Assembly: GCA_022432975.1 (NCBI GenBank)
Contig: CM039511.1
Span: 24,295,153 to 24,359,152, forward strand
Direction of reading: 5' to 3'
DNA length: 64,000 bases
Source of the DNA: Begonia masoniana
Taxonomy: Eukaryota > Streptophyta > Magnoliopsida > Cucurbitales > Begoniaceae
Of this stretch, positions 46,009-58,896 are shown one piece after another. A program made the translations under genes and the position numbers. Numbering within the stretch: the stretch's first letter is position 1; each line of letters starts with the position of its first letter. Below the pieces are notes generated by a model. That model did no database searches. It was given only the letters and a program-made list of their open reading frames with translations, and was not told where the DNA came from.

Positions 46009-46195
46009 TCCGATCACAAACGACAAAGTTTAAACTACTCCTGCCGATGACGTCAGCCGGATGATTTACTCATCCGATCAAAACAGCACTACTCACATCA
46101 TCCGATCACAAAACGACAAGTTTAAACTACTCCTGCCGATGACGTCAGCCGGATGATTTACTCATCCGATCAAAACAGCACTACTCACATCATCT
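46009..46195 (-). repeat. 92-bp tandem duplication with TGACGTCA in solo LTR E
   Basis: Two adjacent copies, each containing CTGCCGATGACGTCAGCCGG, spaced 92 bases apart (TGACGTCA at 46048 and 46140). This looks like a minisatellite at its two-copy stage. Confidence 0.92.
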
Positions 46196-46719
46196 GATAG
46201 ACTTTACCCTAAAGACAAGAAACCTTAACTTATTAGACGACTTCTACTGACAGAAAACATCCATCAATGGCAAACACCTTTGACATTTACCCATACAAGA
46301 CATCCAAATTTTTCACACACTCTCATCATGACAATATAATCCTGCTCTGACTTAAACATAAACTCAATCTGAGTATACATAGCGGAAGGCTTCATTAAAA
46401 TAGACCATCACGTATATATAAATTCTCAAAATCATTTTCGAACTCAGAAGCTAAAACAGGTAATATTTAAAAATATAACACTCTTAAGAGGAACTCCATC
46501 CTACTTAGAAATTGTATCAGTCATATTCTAGTATCTAATGACAAGAGAAAACTCATCCTACTTTAATCTCAGTTTTCGTAATCCTTACTGACATCACATG
46601 AGCAGTAATCACGGGTCATAATCGCCTCTTCCAGCCACGCACTGTCACCCTGAGCACATCCAGCAACCAGCCTTAAACTTCCTCATTGAATTTGGAATCC
46701 TCACCTATTAATTCTTCAC

Positions 46720-47288
46720 CTACATCATAAGGTTTAAACTATAAGCCTAATGCTTAGTAAGGAATGCGATGCTAACACATATGCATGAATGCACAATTTA
46801 AAGAAACGCATGCTCATGAATCTTTCTTGCTCTTGTTCATATTCATGTTCATATTTATCATTTACATTGTATGGATTAAGAGAGGATTTGTGCCGGTAAA
46901 GGGGGTTCGACAGTGAAAGTGTACATAGTCCCTTACGGGTCGTATTCTTGGTCCCTCTTTTGGACAGTGACATACACCAAACTGCCCCTAACCCCCTCAT
47001 AATCCATGTTGCATAGGTTTCATATTCATATTTTATTCATGAGAGAAAACATGCAGTTAAAACATTTTCATGTGCTTGAGAAACATTCGTGATGCATGAG
47101 CAGGGATACCCTTGGTTCATCATTCTACTGAACAGATCATACATCTAATAAGGATCATTCTTTCAGTTCAAGTATCGTAACTAACAGACAAAAGCTCAGA
47201 TAATCTTTAAACATCGAAAGACAACTTCTAACTAGTACACCTGTGATGTAGGACCCTAATGGCCGGGCAATCCTACACATTCACTTAC
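46720..47288 (-). promoter_or_regulatory. Predicted leader intron in solo LTR E with splice-site pairing stem
   Basis: Minus strand: donor CCAA/GTAAGTG, acceptor TTATGATGTAG/GTG with CCTTACTAAG upstream. Donor-side CCTACATCA (47252-47244) is perfectly complementary to acceptor-side TGATGTAGG (46727-46719). Confidence 0.55.
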
Positions 47289-47988
47289 TTGGTTTCCTTA
47301 GCAAATGGAGCACTTCTCTGCAATCTTCTTCACCTAGAACATTCCACATTACAGAGTTAAACAAAATCCTAAAAGTCATAACTAATAGTTATCCTAGAAT
47401 CTAACACATTTATACTTCTAGGTTCTCTAGTCAGCACCTTGTGTGCGTGTATTCAGTTTCTAGATCCTAAATAATCAGATTCAACCTAGTAGCTGTACAC
47501 AGTCGATTATCTTAATGTCCAGATTCGAATCGGAAATGCCATTACTAAATGCGGATTAAAATGTCACTAAAATAACTCTGCCATTAAAGAATCTGAAACT
47601 ACAGAGCTTAGCTGAAAAATAGAGCTCAAAATGGTTAACCAGCAACTACATTGTCGAGTCTTACCTAGGGTGTGAATTCATCGGGGTGGAGACTGAAGAA
47701 TCGGTCGCCGAAAGAAGCTGTAGCTGGCTGAGAGAGAGAGAGAGCTCTGGAGAAGAGAGAAATTGCCGAGAGTGAATGTGTCGGCTACAGTGAGGTTTTA
47801 GTGAGGTTTAAGGTTTCTATTTTCTATTTATACCAATTGAAATCCCTCATAATTACAATTCTGCCACCACACAATTAGCAATCAAATAAGCCTTGGCATT
47901 AAATTCAAATCAAAGGACCAAAAATAAAGGTGACAGTTAATTCGGTTAAGAAGATCACCTGGCCGGGATTGTCGGGTGTTACAAGTGC

Positions 47989-48344
47989 ACATATCTTTTG
48001 TCAAGTAATAGTGATTTATGAACATGTATATTTTCTCAAGTAATGGTAATTTATGAACAAAAAAATATCTAATTATTTATCTCAATCACCAAAATTTATC
48101 ATCCTAAACTTATTTAATTAACCAAATTGAATTTTGGATATTTTAATTTTACTAAATAAATAAAATCATCTTTTTCTATATTTAACGTAAACAATAAAAA
48201 AGGAAACTTTAGTAATGCGATTAATTAAAAATCTAGGATTTCAACTTTCTTGCGTTATTTTCTTTAATTTCATTTCTCTTTCGTTATTCATACTACTACC
48301 CTGAATTATTAATTCATATATATTTCATAAAACTATTCTTTATT
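47989..48344. other. AT-rich spacer
   Basis: No gene or boundary recognised. Copia element J ends abruptly within RT just above this stretch. Confidence 0.5.
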
Positions 48345-50670
48345 CCTAGTTAATCTCATTGATTGCTCCATATAAATGATTTCTTTAAGATGATCATTCA
48401 GAAATGCTGTCTTGACATCTATCTGCCAAATCTCATAATTATAATAAGCGGTAATAGAGAGCAAGATACAAATGGACTTAAGCATAGCTACAGGAGAGAA
48501 AGTCTCTTCATAGTCAACTTCTTTCCTTTGGGTATAACACTTAGCTACAAACCTAGATTTGAATGTCTGTCCATTCCTATCCACTCATGTTTTTCTTTTA
48601 TAGATCCATTTACACCCTATAAGTTTTATCCCTTCATATAGATTTACGGAGTTAAAATACATTGATTTCATCTCAAGTTTCATAGCCTCAAGATATGCTT
48701 CTTTGTCAGTATCTTTCATTGCATATCTAAATGACAATTGATCATTTTTTTCATCATCGGTGATAACAACTTGTGCTTCACCCACCTGTCTGTATCGAGT
48801 TGGTGCTTGTACTACCATCTCGCTACGTCTAAGTGGTATGATAGTCTGACTAGAAGTAGTGGTCTCTTGAGTACCACGTGGAACAACAAATTTTGTTGTT
48901 TCTGATCTTATCTCATCAGCATGAATCTCCACCAAGACAATCTTGCTTTGAGGTTTTAATTTTGTTATATAGTTATGTTCAAGAAATGTGGCATTTGTCG
49001 AGACAAACACCTTGTTATCTTGAAGACTATAAAACAAACCTCCTCTTGTGCCTTTTGCATACCCAACAAACATGTATACCTCAGATCAAAGTTCTAATTT
49101 TCTAGTCTTACCTACCATCAAATGCGCTAGACTACATTCAAAATGTAAGTCGTTGTCTGTATGGCACATCTCCAAAATGATTTTGGAAGTGAAGAGTAAC
49201 TCATCATGGATCGAACCATGTTAAGTAAAGTCTTGTTTCTCCTATCAGTAATATCATTTTGCTGAGGAGTGTCAGATGCTATTAGTTAAGATATAATCTC
49301 ATGCTCTAACAGATAATCATTGAATTCATTATCAAGATATTCACCTCCTCGATCTGATCAAAAGCACTTGATTGATTTACCTAATTGATTTTCAGCTTCA
49401 GCTTTAAACTCTTGAAATTTTCCAAAAGTTTCTGATTTAAACTTAATTAGGTAAGTATAACTATATTTTGAGTAATCATCAACAAAAGCAATGAAGTACT
49501 CATAACCACCTTTGGCCCGAGTAGTCATTGGCCCACATATATCTGAATGTATGAGCTCAACTAGCTCTTGGGTCTTTCAACCCTTTGCATAAAAAGGTCT
49601 CATGGTCATTTTTCCCTCTAGACAGGATTCACAGACTGGTAACAATCCAACGTTTAGATCTTTTAATGGACAATCTTTTACAAGTCTGTTAATTCTATCT
49701 AGATTAATATGACCTAGTCGAAGGTGTCAACAATATGTGTTATCATCATGAGAAATTTTAAGTTCCTTAGACTTAGGCAATTTCACTTTAAAAATTTCAA
49801 TATTCAGCAATGATTTATTAGTGGACCTTATCACATAAAGTCCACTTTCCATAAAATCAGAACAAATATCTAAATAATTTCTAGAAATAATAACAATATT
49901 ATTATTAATAGAAATAGAATAACATTGTTCAAATAAGAGAGAAATAGAAATGAGGTTTCTAGTAAATCCCGGTACAAAATAAACATTATTCAATAATAAA
50001 ATTTTATTCAGAAAATTTAATTTTGTTTCTCCCACTGTTAAGCTAAAACTAGGGTCTCAGTGCCCACTCTTTTAGTGAACTCCCCATCTGTTAGCTTCTG
50101 ATAGCAATTAAGCATCTATAAAGAACAATAAAAATGATTAGTCTCACCTGAATCAACTATCCAGAGTGATAAATCATTCTCGACTAAACAAGATTCAATA
50201 ATAAGTAAATCGAATTTACCTGTTTTTCTTTTCTTTAGCTCCTCGAGATACTTTTTACAATTTCTTTTCCAATGACCATCAACTCCACAATGGAAATATT
50301 TTCCTTTGGGTTTTTTCTGGCTCGAGCTACTCTTGTTTCCGTTGTTGGATTTATTATTTTTATTGGGGTTGTTCTTTCTATCCCTTGCTGGATATGCCCT
50401 TGGACCTTGACCATTTTTCTTAAATTTCTTCCTCTTCTTAAGGGAAGATTGAGAAGAGGAAGGTTCAACAACATTTGATTCTCCCTTCTTTTCTACAGAA
50501 GAAATGGACTCCTAGGTCGTAAGCTCAATAAACAATTGGGTCATTTCGTAACTCAATTTGTTCATGAAGCAGTTGCTCATGAATTGTAAGAATTGTGGGC
50601 TTGGGTAGCCTCATCAATATGGGCCCCATTTATTTCACCCTCATGAATTGTGCTAATCATCATTAACACA
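48345..50670 (-). pseudogene. Copia element J: gag end, protease, integrase and RT N-terminus
   Basis: Minus strand, Ty1/Copia order (integrase before RT). From high to low coordinates the pieces are a gag zinc knuckle of the form FHCGVDGHWKRNC (about 50260), a protease motif VDSG (about 50150), GAG-pre-integrase with GFTRNLISISLLFEQ (50035-49727), broken integrase sequence (49700-49090), VGYAKGTRGGLFYSLQDNKV (49073-48585) and RT YTQRKEVDYEETFSPVA, then WQIDVKTAFLNDHLKE (48584-48345). Stops and frameshifts are frequent. It ends within RT, so the C-terminal RT and RNase H are missing here. Confidence 0.85.
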
Positions 50671-53600
50671 TGTTATGACACGACCTCGGCATGAGGCTGG
50701 GCTCAATGCAATGCGGAAGCTACAAAAGAAAAGGAATGTGAAATGGGCACAAAATGGTGGTGAAAAAAACACAGACAAAATAGAGGAGTGCGAAAAATCA
50801 GAAAATGGAGAAAAGAATGAGAAGAGGAGGTAGGCAAACTTGTAGCATCTACAGACAGCACCGAGGGATTGAAAAGAGAGTGCTGTGGAGGGGATGGACG
50901 TCGAGGGAACCGAATGCTGGCCCGAGAAGGATGACAAGCTCCTTTCGAGTGAAGGATGCTTCCACGAATGGAAGGCGCTCCAGCAACTAGGCACTGCCTT
51001 GCGCACGTTTCTCGTCCTTAGAAGAGGCTGATGAGATGAAAGGTAGAAGACTCAAGGCTGTCCCAATAAAACTTTGATGCTTGGGTGAAGAATTCATTTG
51101 TTGCCAGCGAAGGAATTCACAACTTACGGGATGGTTTTTAAACTACCTTCTTCTCAGTTCCAACTCGTGGAAAGGAAGTGGAAAAGATGGCCTGAGAGCA
51201 ACTCCAAGGAACAAGAACTTGGAGAAGCAATGCGGTGATTCCATCGGTGCAATGCACCTCCTGTGGATGAACACCATTTCACGGAGAAACTCTGTCAAAG
51301 AAGACAACCGTCGTAATTTCCAAATATTCAATTCATTAGCTAAACATTTACAATGGATCGGCTCATCCTTAAATAGAGGAAGGAAGGAGCTGGAAGAAAG
51401 AAGAAAGAAGAACAACCAGAAAATAGCCGTTGGAAAAGTAGCCGTTGGCGCGGTTACTGTTCACGTGCATGCTCTGCTACCGTACATGATGCTGCTGGGT
51501 CTTCGCGTGCACACCATCATTCATCTGTCGCGCACCAATGGTGATCAGCTTCTCGACGATGCACGCTATCTCGGAATCGCACCAGTCATCTCTCGGTCGT
51601 GCGTGCCATTCGCTGCGGCATCTTTCTTGTGCGCCATGCCTACATCTTGCGCATGTGCCATTGCTCATCTGTGCCCGCGTTCCTGCTTTCCGGCTGTATC
51701 CTCGTGCACACGTTGCCGTCGTCTTAGGCGCGCGCTGCTGTTGCATCATGTTGTGTACACCAACTGTTTGATGAAATGCCAACTCCATACACCAACCTTG
51801 ATACATAGACAACCTTGATCCGTAGCCAACCTTGATTCGTAGCCAACTTATATGCAACTAATTCCTACTTACATGCTAAACAAATATAAGGCTAAAGTTT
51901 GCCAAAACAATTTAAAGAAAATGGCTAAAGTTTTGCCAACAAAATAAATGAAATTGAAATACATTAATTTGTCTAAGAGAAGACAAATTCCCTCTTCAAT
52001 TTAATGGGTTGTCACCTACAAAACTAGCATACAAATTAGGCCATAAATTGGTTAGAAGACATACCTCAACTTGGGCTCGGGTGTCAGACCCCAAGGCACA
52101 TCATCATCTCCGGGTTATTGAAGATTTGACCTCAAATCTTCAAGTTTTTCCCTTTGCAATTCGTGACACCCTAGCGTTCATACGCTCAAGTGAACCAATC
52201 ACTTTGGTTCCCCTTTTGAATTGGACCCATGGTCCTTACTTGATCCACAAAAAGATTAAGTAGCAATGGAATAAAAATAATTAAGCATATAGAATAAAGT
52301 TGAAATCCTATTATCCAATCACAATGCTTTCGAATACAATTAAAAATTTTGAATTGTTCATCCCTATCAATTAGTAAGCGACATAAATGATATTGGTAAA
52401 GAAATTTCATGCAAGTATAGATGAACATATTCAATTCCATGCTAAACCAAGCAATTCAATAAACTCAAAGAAAGAATCATTCTTTTCAATCCAATGAATC
52501 ATACTCAAGTTAAACTAGGAAAATCAACTATAAGCTCAAGAAAATTTATCCATAAAAATTTTCAAACCTAGAATACGATTCTGTCCTTAATCCAAAATTC
52601 AAGAGAAGATGCCAACTATCAAATAATCAAGTAAATCATTAACAAAATTTTCTCAAATGGGCATCAATAGATTTAAACATATTCATCATTTGTCCGATAA
52701 GTCATCAAAACACAGCAATCTATATTAGCAAAAATAATAACATATTACACAACCTAAGAGAATTTTCAATTTTCAATTAACAATTACAGCAAGTGATTGA
52801 GTTGATTTCAATAGAATAACATGATTAATCACACTAAAGCAAGTAAGTAAACCAGTAGGTTTATCAATCTAAACAACAATCACTATAATCACCGTAAAGT
52901 ATCTATAGGTTGACAATTTTACTAACAGCAAAGTATAATCCTTAGTCAACAGCTACACCATGCAATTTGTCATTTCACATAAACATCTCAAAAAAGAATT
53001 CTATCAGAAATAGAACTTTTACGTAAAAATAGAGCCATTCTGCAAATGTTCGGCAACCTTGGGTATTACCGAAGAACACCTCAAAATCTAGCAGTTTAAC
53101 ATGCAAGTAGTAGTAGATTTTTGATGCATTCACACAAACTAATCTTTCAAACGTTAGTGTACTAGATACTGAATAGAGGAAAAATTGTTTTAGTGAGGCA
53201 TAACGAAATCTTATACACACGTGGATTTCTCTAGTTTAGCAATCAAACGGGTTAACCAACAGAAAACAGGGAAGGCAGTAAACAGTCTTGAATGAGCTAA
53301 TGGTTAAAGGGAAAACATTAAAAATAGTGAGAAAGCCCTACAAATTATGCTTGACAAATAAAAAAAAAAGTGCATAACAGAACCAACAGAAAACAGAGAG
53401 AAACTCATCCAAGGAAACAACTAAAGCTAGACTTAATCATCTATAAAAAAAACAGCACAACATAGACACACAAAAACAAAATACATAAAGACACGCCAGT
53501 CATCGCTCAGTCAAAGCTGCCATTGCTGCGGCGTCTTCCTTGCGAGCCATGCCTACATCTTGCGCCCGCGCCATTGCTCATCTGTGCACGCATTCTTGCT

Positions 53601-54021
53601 TTCCAACTGTACCTTGCTGCCCTTCGTGCTGCTGCATCCTTGTGCACGCGTTACCTTCGTCTTGCGCGCACGTTGCTGTTGCATCCTGCTGTGCACGCCA
53701 ATTGTTTGATGAAATGACAACTCCATGCACCAACTTTAATACGTAGCCAACCTTGATCCATAGCCAACCTATATGCAACTAATTTCTACTTGCATGCTAA
53801 ACAAATATAAGACTAAAGTTTGCCAAACAATTTTTAAAAATGATTAAAATTTTGCCAACAAAATAAAGGAAATTGAAATACATGAATTTGCTAAGGGAAG
53901 ACAAACTCCCTCTTCAATTTAATGGGTTGTCACCTACAAAACTAGCAAACAAATTAGGCCATAAATTGGTTAGAAGACGTACCTCAACTTGGGCTTGGGT
54001 CTCGGACCCCGAGGCACATCA
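50671..54021. mobile_element. Element K: non-coding LTR-type element inserted in Copia J gag
   Basis: Plus-strand ends are TGTTATGACACGACC and GAGGCACATCA, with TSD ACACA at 50666-50670 and 54022-54026. Copia gag reads on either side. A direct repeat covers about 51590-52103 and 53490-54021 (shared phrases GCCATGCCTACATCTTGCGC, CAAATTAGGCCATAAATTGG, GGCACATCA), consistent with LTRs of which the right one is shortened. No gag or pol is visible inside. It is a LARD/TRIM-like parasite or a deletion derivative. Confidence 0.7.
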
Positions 54022-54026
54022 ACACA

Positions 54027-54417
54027 TGCTCTCGAATAGAGATACCGGCTCGCTTCTTGCTATTCATGACTTTTTTGATAGTTTCATGGCAAGCTTGGTT
54101 AGATGGACGACCAAACATGTTCTAGAGAGACTTCATTAAATAAGCAGTTTCTATGTTCTCAAATTTTGTGCTGAGAACATCTGTCATGCAAGTGAGCAAA
54201 TAACAACGAGCTTTATCATTTGCTCGTTTTGAATGTCTCAAACAATTTCCTCTCTGCTTCCGTGGCATTTTCAGCAGGGATTGTAGGACATTCCTCAATC
54301 AGGACGAACTTCAAATTGTCGTGCACAAAAATCAAATTCATGTTTTTTTTTCAAGATAACAAAGTTATCCCCAATCAACTTTTCAGTTGTGAGTAAGTTA
54401 ATCATGAAAGAAGACAT
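54027..54417 (-). pseudogene. Copia element J: gag N-terminus
   Basis: Minus strand, starting at an ATG at 54417. It has the block FVLIEECPTIPAENATEAER, then after a one-base frameshift near 54230 sequence equivalent to MFGRPSNQACHETIKKVMNS up to IRE at 54027. On the other side of element K the frame continues with the gag block ending at the zinc knuckle. This is the UBN2-type gag of plant Copia elements. Confidence 0.75.
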
Positions 54418-54864
54418 ATTCTTATAATGAATAAATAAATAAATGTCAATATTATGCTTAAAATTTATACAACATATAACATAGTAAAATGATGTATGAG
54501 CATACTAAATCACTAAATTAAATGGAAATGTTACTATAATTGTTTGTAAATCCAAATTTAATAAATAATGTTATTATTTTGTTATTAAATTGAATAACCA
54601 ATTATGGAGTAAATCATCTCATAACATGTAATAAACTCAATAAAATTAAACCATGAAAACTTTTGTGTCTCTTTATGTGATTGCATTAAATAATTAACTA
54701 ATAATTAATTATTTACTCTCATTTATTCATTTTTTTTATAATTTAAATCATAATTAGGTGAGGATGATACCGATAGACCTATAGTTTTAAGTTCCAATAA
54801 TTTTCGTAATTAATGTAAACTTTTCTTATTGATTAATATAATTATTAACTCTAAAATATAAATA
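54418..54864 (-). repeat. AT-rich leader or LTR of the Copia unit
   Basis: Lies between the Copia J gag start and the MULE-like foldback. Together with 55746-55829 it probably forms one Copia LTR split by the foldback. Its outer limits cannot be fixed. Confidence 0.35.
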
Positions 54865-55736
54865 GAGAAATTATCGATTTTAACAATGTACTATACCCGT
54901 AATTTCAAGTAGCCGTCTGTACTAAAAAAATCGGCAAACCTTACCTTGTACTATGATTCCGTTATCAGTCTTGACCTTCCGTCAACAATTTCGTTAAGTT
55001 ACTATTTAAAAAAATGAGGTATTTTAAAAAAATATCAAACAATATTCAATTTACTGGAAATTTTTACCACATATTCACTATATTATGGGGAGATAATCTA
55101 AATTTTCGTAATTTTAAAATATTTTTATGATTTGTTGTAATTTTATTTACTTATTTTATAAAACAATTATAATAAATCATACAAGTGTTAAAAAATCATA
55201 AAAATTTATAGATTATCTCTTCATGATGTGTTGCACATGTAGTAAACTTTTCAAGTAAATTTAATATTTGTTGGCATTTTTAACAATTAATCTCATTTCC
55301 TTCTTCAATTTATAAATTAATTTTAACAAAATAGCAAACAATATCTAATTTACTTGAAACTTTTATCACAACTTGAGAAGATAATAAAAAAATTTGTGTG
55401 ATTTTCTAAAATTTATATGATTTATTATAATTGTTTTATAAAATAAGTAAATAAAATTACAATAAATCATACAAATGTTTTAAAATAACGAAAAGTTTTG
55501 TACAATCTTCCCATGATGTACGAAATATGTGGTAAATATTTCAAATAAATTGAATATTGTTTGATATTTTTTTTAAACACCCTTTATTTTTGTAAATAGA
55601 AACTTAACGGAATTGTTGACGGAAGGTCAAGACCGATAACAAAATTATAGTATAGGGTTCGGTTTTCTAGTTTTTTTAATACAGAGAGCTACTTGAAATT
55701 ATGGGTATAGTATAGGGTTAAAATCGATAATTTCTC
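54865..55736. mobile_element. MULE-like foldback MITE with 9-bp TSD
   Basis: Ends GAGAAATTATCG and CGATAATTTCTC are inverted repeats, and the similarity continues inward for hundreds of bases (for example ACCTTCCGTCAACAATT and its mirror), so almost the whole 872 bp folds back. The flanks carry a 9-bp direct repeat ATATAAATA (54856-54864 and 55737-55745), the TSD length of Mutator-like elements. There is no transposase. Confidence 0.85.
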
Positions 55737-55849
55737 ATATAAATATAATATTAATCAATATAAATTTATTTATATATTACAAAAATTATTATATTACATT
55801 TATGCTTTTTGGGTACATAATTACCAACAATCTCTCATTTGCCTTAAAG

Positions 55850-56787
55850 CAAATTAGACATATCTCTAATCTTTAAACCTTCAAGATGTTTCTCAAAACT
55901 CTTTACAAGTAACGTCTTGGTGAAGTGATCGGCAAGTTTCATAGTTGATGGAATCTCCGAACAATTACTTCTCAATGTTGCATTACATCTATTATCATAT
56001 GATATATTCTCTTTATATGTTTTGTTAGCTTATAATTTAAAGTTTATTTAGATTTCATCACTGCTCCAATGTTGTCATTGTAGAGAGTTAATAGTTTATC
56101 CTTATCTTGTACTACTTCTACAATATTATAGAATTTTCTATGCAGCCTCCTTTGTTGCTTCCCAAGTAGCAATATATTATACTTCCATAATTGACTCTCG
56201 AACACCATCAAGTTTCATACTTCTCCAAACTTTGGCTCTACCACCCCTATGGGCGAAGACTAATCCATATATCAACTTTTGATGATCTACATCAGTTTGA
56301 AAATCCAAACATATAGTTTCTTGTTCTCTTTAAATATTGAATATGTTTGACAATCCATTGATCTAATCCAAGATTTGACTAGAACCAACTGACCATCCCT
56401 ACTGCATAACATATGTCAGATCTCATGCATGACATAGTATATATCAAGCTCTCAATAGTTGATGCATAGAGGTATCGTCTCATATTTTCTTAATTTCGAG
56501 GTGCATCAGGATATTGCTTCTTAAAAAAATTAACTTTATGTGTAGAAGCAAAATTACCTTTCTTGAAATTTTGCATTGAATATCTGACAAGTAATTTGCA
56601 ATATATAATGTTTGAGACAAAACTAACATTCTATTCTTGTGATCTCTTAGTATATGGATTCCAAGAATGCAACTTACATTTCTCAAATTTTTTATTTAGG
56701 ATTGTTTGGCCAACTATGCTTTTATGTCTTATAATAATTTTACATTATTTCTAATAAGTAACATCAACATAAAGAGCTAAGTAAAAT
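55850..56787 (-). pseudogene. Copia element G: RT C-terminus and RNase H
   Basis: Minus strand. The RT end is ILGIHILRDHKNRMLVLSQT then YIANYLSD (56700-56560), followed by degraded RT/RNase H with a block equivalent to EVxYIATWEATKEA (about 56180-56140) and the end of pol near 55860. It is cut at 56787 by solo LTR F. The upstream RT part lies at 60510-60788. Stops and frameshifts are numerous. Confidence 0.75.
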
Positions 56788-57239
56788 TGTGACAGCCCGA
56801 AACCCAACCCGATCGGGGTCCGGGATCGGAGCCGTCAATCCGGGGCAGTTAACAGAAAACGGTGACTATTTTTTTTTGAACATTAGACTTTTAAAACAAA
56901 ACCGACTGGACTTTTAGAACTCCACAGAAATCGGAAATGAAATGAGATAAACTGAAGAAATTTAAATATAAACCAGATTTGAAAAATGCAATTGACAGGA
57001 TGAGCTTTTAAAGTGACTCATAAACTTTTCGGAAGAAGGGAAAAACATTCCCTGTGTTCGGAAGCAAAACGGGAAAAACACCGTGAACAGATTTACAATC
57101 GGAAGGAAGAACAAATAATAGAAGAAGGTGGTAAGGGCAGAAAACAGAATATAAAATCAGAAGACTGAGGCAGCGAGAATCAGTCTACATTAATGGCAGA
57201 GCAAAAGCGGAAGACTATCGGAAGATTGGCGGAAGATGT

Positions 57240-57645
57240 GAGCTGACGTCAGACGGAAGATGCATATGCAAAGACAGAAGTAAGGGTGACGTCAATCGGT
57301 AGATGCTACTTCAATTGGGAAAAACAGTTAACATAATCGGAATGTGTGATGACGTCAGCCGGAAGATGGATGACGTCACCGGAAGATGCAGACATTAAAT
57401 GTAATCGGCAGAAGAAAAGAAACTGAAGACGAGTAAATCTGAGCGGAAGATATAGGCAGAACTCATCGTATGACGTCAGTCGAAAGATGTTCTGACGTCA
57501 TCGGAAGATGAAGCCAGGCAGATGAAAGCGGGATGTGTGATGACATCATCGGAAGATGTGATGACGTCATCAGCAGATACAGGTAGTGAACGTAATCAGC
57601 AGAAGGTGATGACGTCAGCCGGAAGATGTTCTGACGTCATCGGAA
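57240..57645 (-). repeat. Dispersed TGACGTCA/CCGGAAGATG motif cluster in solo LTR F
   Basis: Nine exact TGACGTCA palindromes plus one TGACATCA lie in about 400 bases, mostly followed or preceded by CGGAAGATG. In element orientation this reads CATCTTCCGGCTGACGTCAT, the core of the element A 69-bp unit, but spacing is irregular and units are diverged. Confidence 0.93.
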
Positions 57646-58314
57646 GATGCAGATAGCAATTTAAATCGGAAGATGAAAACCTAAGGCAGAAACACTGTTT
57701 GGCGGTAGATACAGGCAAAATTCCTAGCGGTAGATGTAATCGGAAGACATAGTTTTAAAGGCAGAATTTACAACTTTTGACAGGAAAGCATACAGACAGA
57801 GGGCATAAAGACAGAAGACTTAAACGTTTCAGATTCTCAAACCACGTCAAAACATGGTCCTCGAGCACAAGAGAAGGCATGCAGGTTTCAGACCTTCATT
57901 ACAAATGACAGATTTCAAGAAAACAAACTGCATGGATAGCTCTAAAATTCGAGACCATCCATGCATGACCTGAAAAGGGAGAACTCAAGCAGTTCCAGAA
58001 TGTTTTCAAAACATTTCAAGGCATTAATACAGAATATTTCAGGGGACAACTATCAACTGTCGACAGAGATTAAAACTTGGACATCAGAACTGATACATTA
58101 TATATATATCTAACAGAATCTCCTACAGAGTTTTTAAAACAAATACACCAGAATTTCAGAAAAGTTTATAGATATGAACATTTCTTAAAAGACTAAGACT
58201 TAAACCTCGGGACAGAAAATTGTGTCTGACTGCAACAACCACCCCGAGAGTTCGAGCCACCAGCCATCTAGTCATCAGATTGAGGCACAAAGTCCTCATT
58301 TTCAGGTTCAGTAC

Positions 58315-58896
58315 CTACATCAGGGAGTTCACCTATGAGTCTAAAACTCAGTAAGAACATATTATAAATGTAGTGATGCAAAATGCTATGCATGCAGTTT
58401 TCAGAATACAGTGGCAGACCAGAACTTTACGTTACAGTGGCAGAGAGGTATAAGTGGGGCTTATAGGGGAACTGGCAAACAGAGGGTGCACTATCAGGCA
58501 CAGCAGTTTTCAGAGTCCCAGAGAGGGATAAAACCAGAGGGTCCTTGCTAGGGACAATAAATTTTCAGATTCCCAGGGAAGGATAAAACCAGAGGGCCAG
58601 TCCCCGTCCCGCACTTAACCGGTACATTTCAGTCAGATTTTTTTTTTATCTTGCTTAACTTCAAACCGTGTACAGAAAACAGTTTTGCATGAACTTTCAG
58701 AAAATCGTGTATGCATGGACATTTACAGTGCTTACAGTTGATACAGCAGAGTACAAGAAGATAAAACAACAGAAACCTAAACAGAAACCACAGAGTTTAA
58801 CTCTAACCCTTCTACCCGAAACCAGACAACAGAATGAAAAACCTAGTACCTCCGAGATGTAGGGCCTTAAGGGCCAGCCTACGGGTATGAACTTAC
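58315..58896 (-). promoter_or_regulatory. Predicted leader intron in solo LTR F with splice-site pairing stem
   Basis: Minus strand: donor CAG/GTAAGT, acceptor CTGATGTAG/GTACTG, upstream TTACTGAG. Donor-side CCTACATC (58863-58856) pairs perfectly with GATGTAGG (58321-58314). The hairpin GGCCC-TTAA-GGGCC precedes the donor-side stem. Confidence 0.55.

Larger units (their letters stand above)
45498..47983 (-). mobile_element. Element E: solo LTR, 2486 bp
   Basis: Plus-strand ends are TGTCACGACC and GGGTGTTACA, with an exact TSD AGTGC at 45493-45497 and 47984-47988. There is no coding region. The orientation (minus) follows from TGTAACACCCGACAA at the start and the splice-like motifs. It matches LTR I at 62018 in its first 100 bases or so and in its intron borders, so E and I are one family. 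Confidence 0.92.

Noticed and set aside
51081..51818. 245-codon frame
   Set aside because: No recognisable domain. It lies within the repeat unit of element K, whose second copy (53.5 kb) does not keep the frame.
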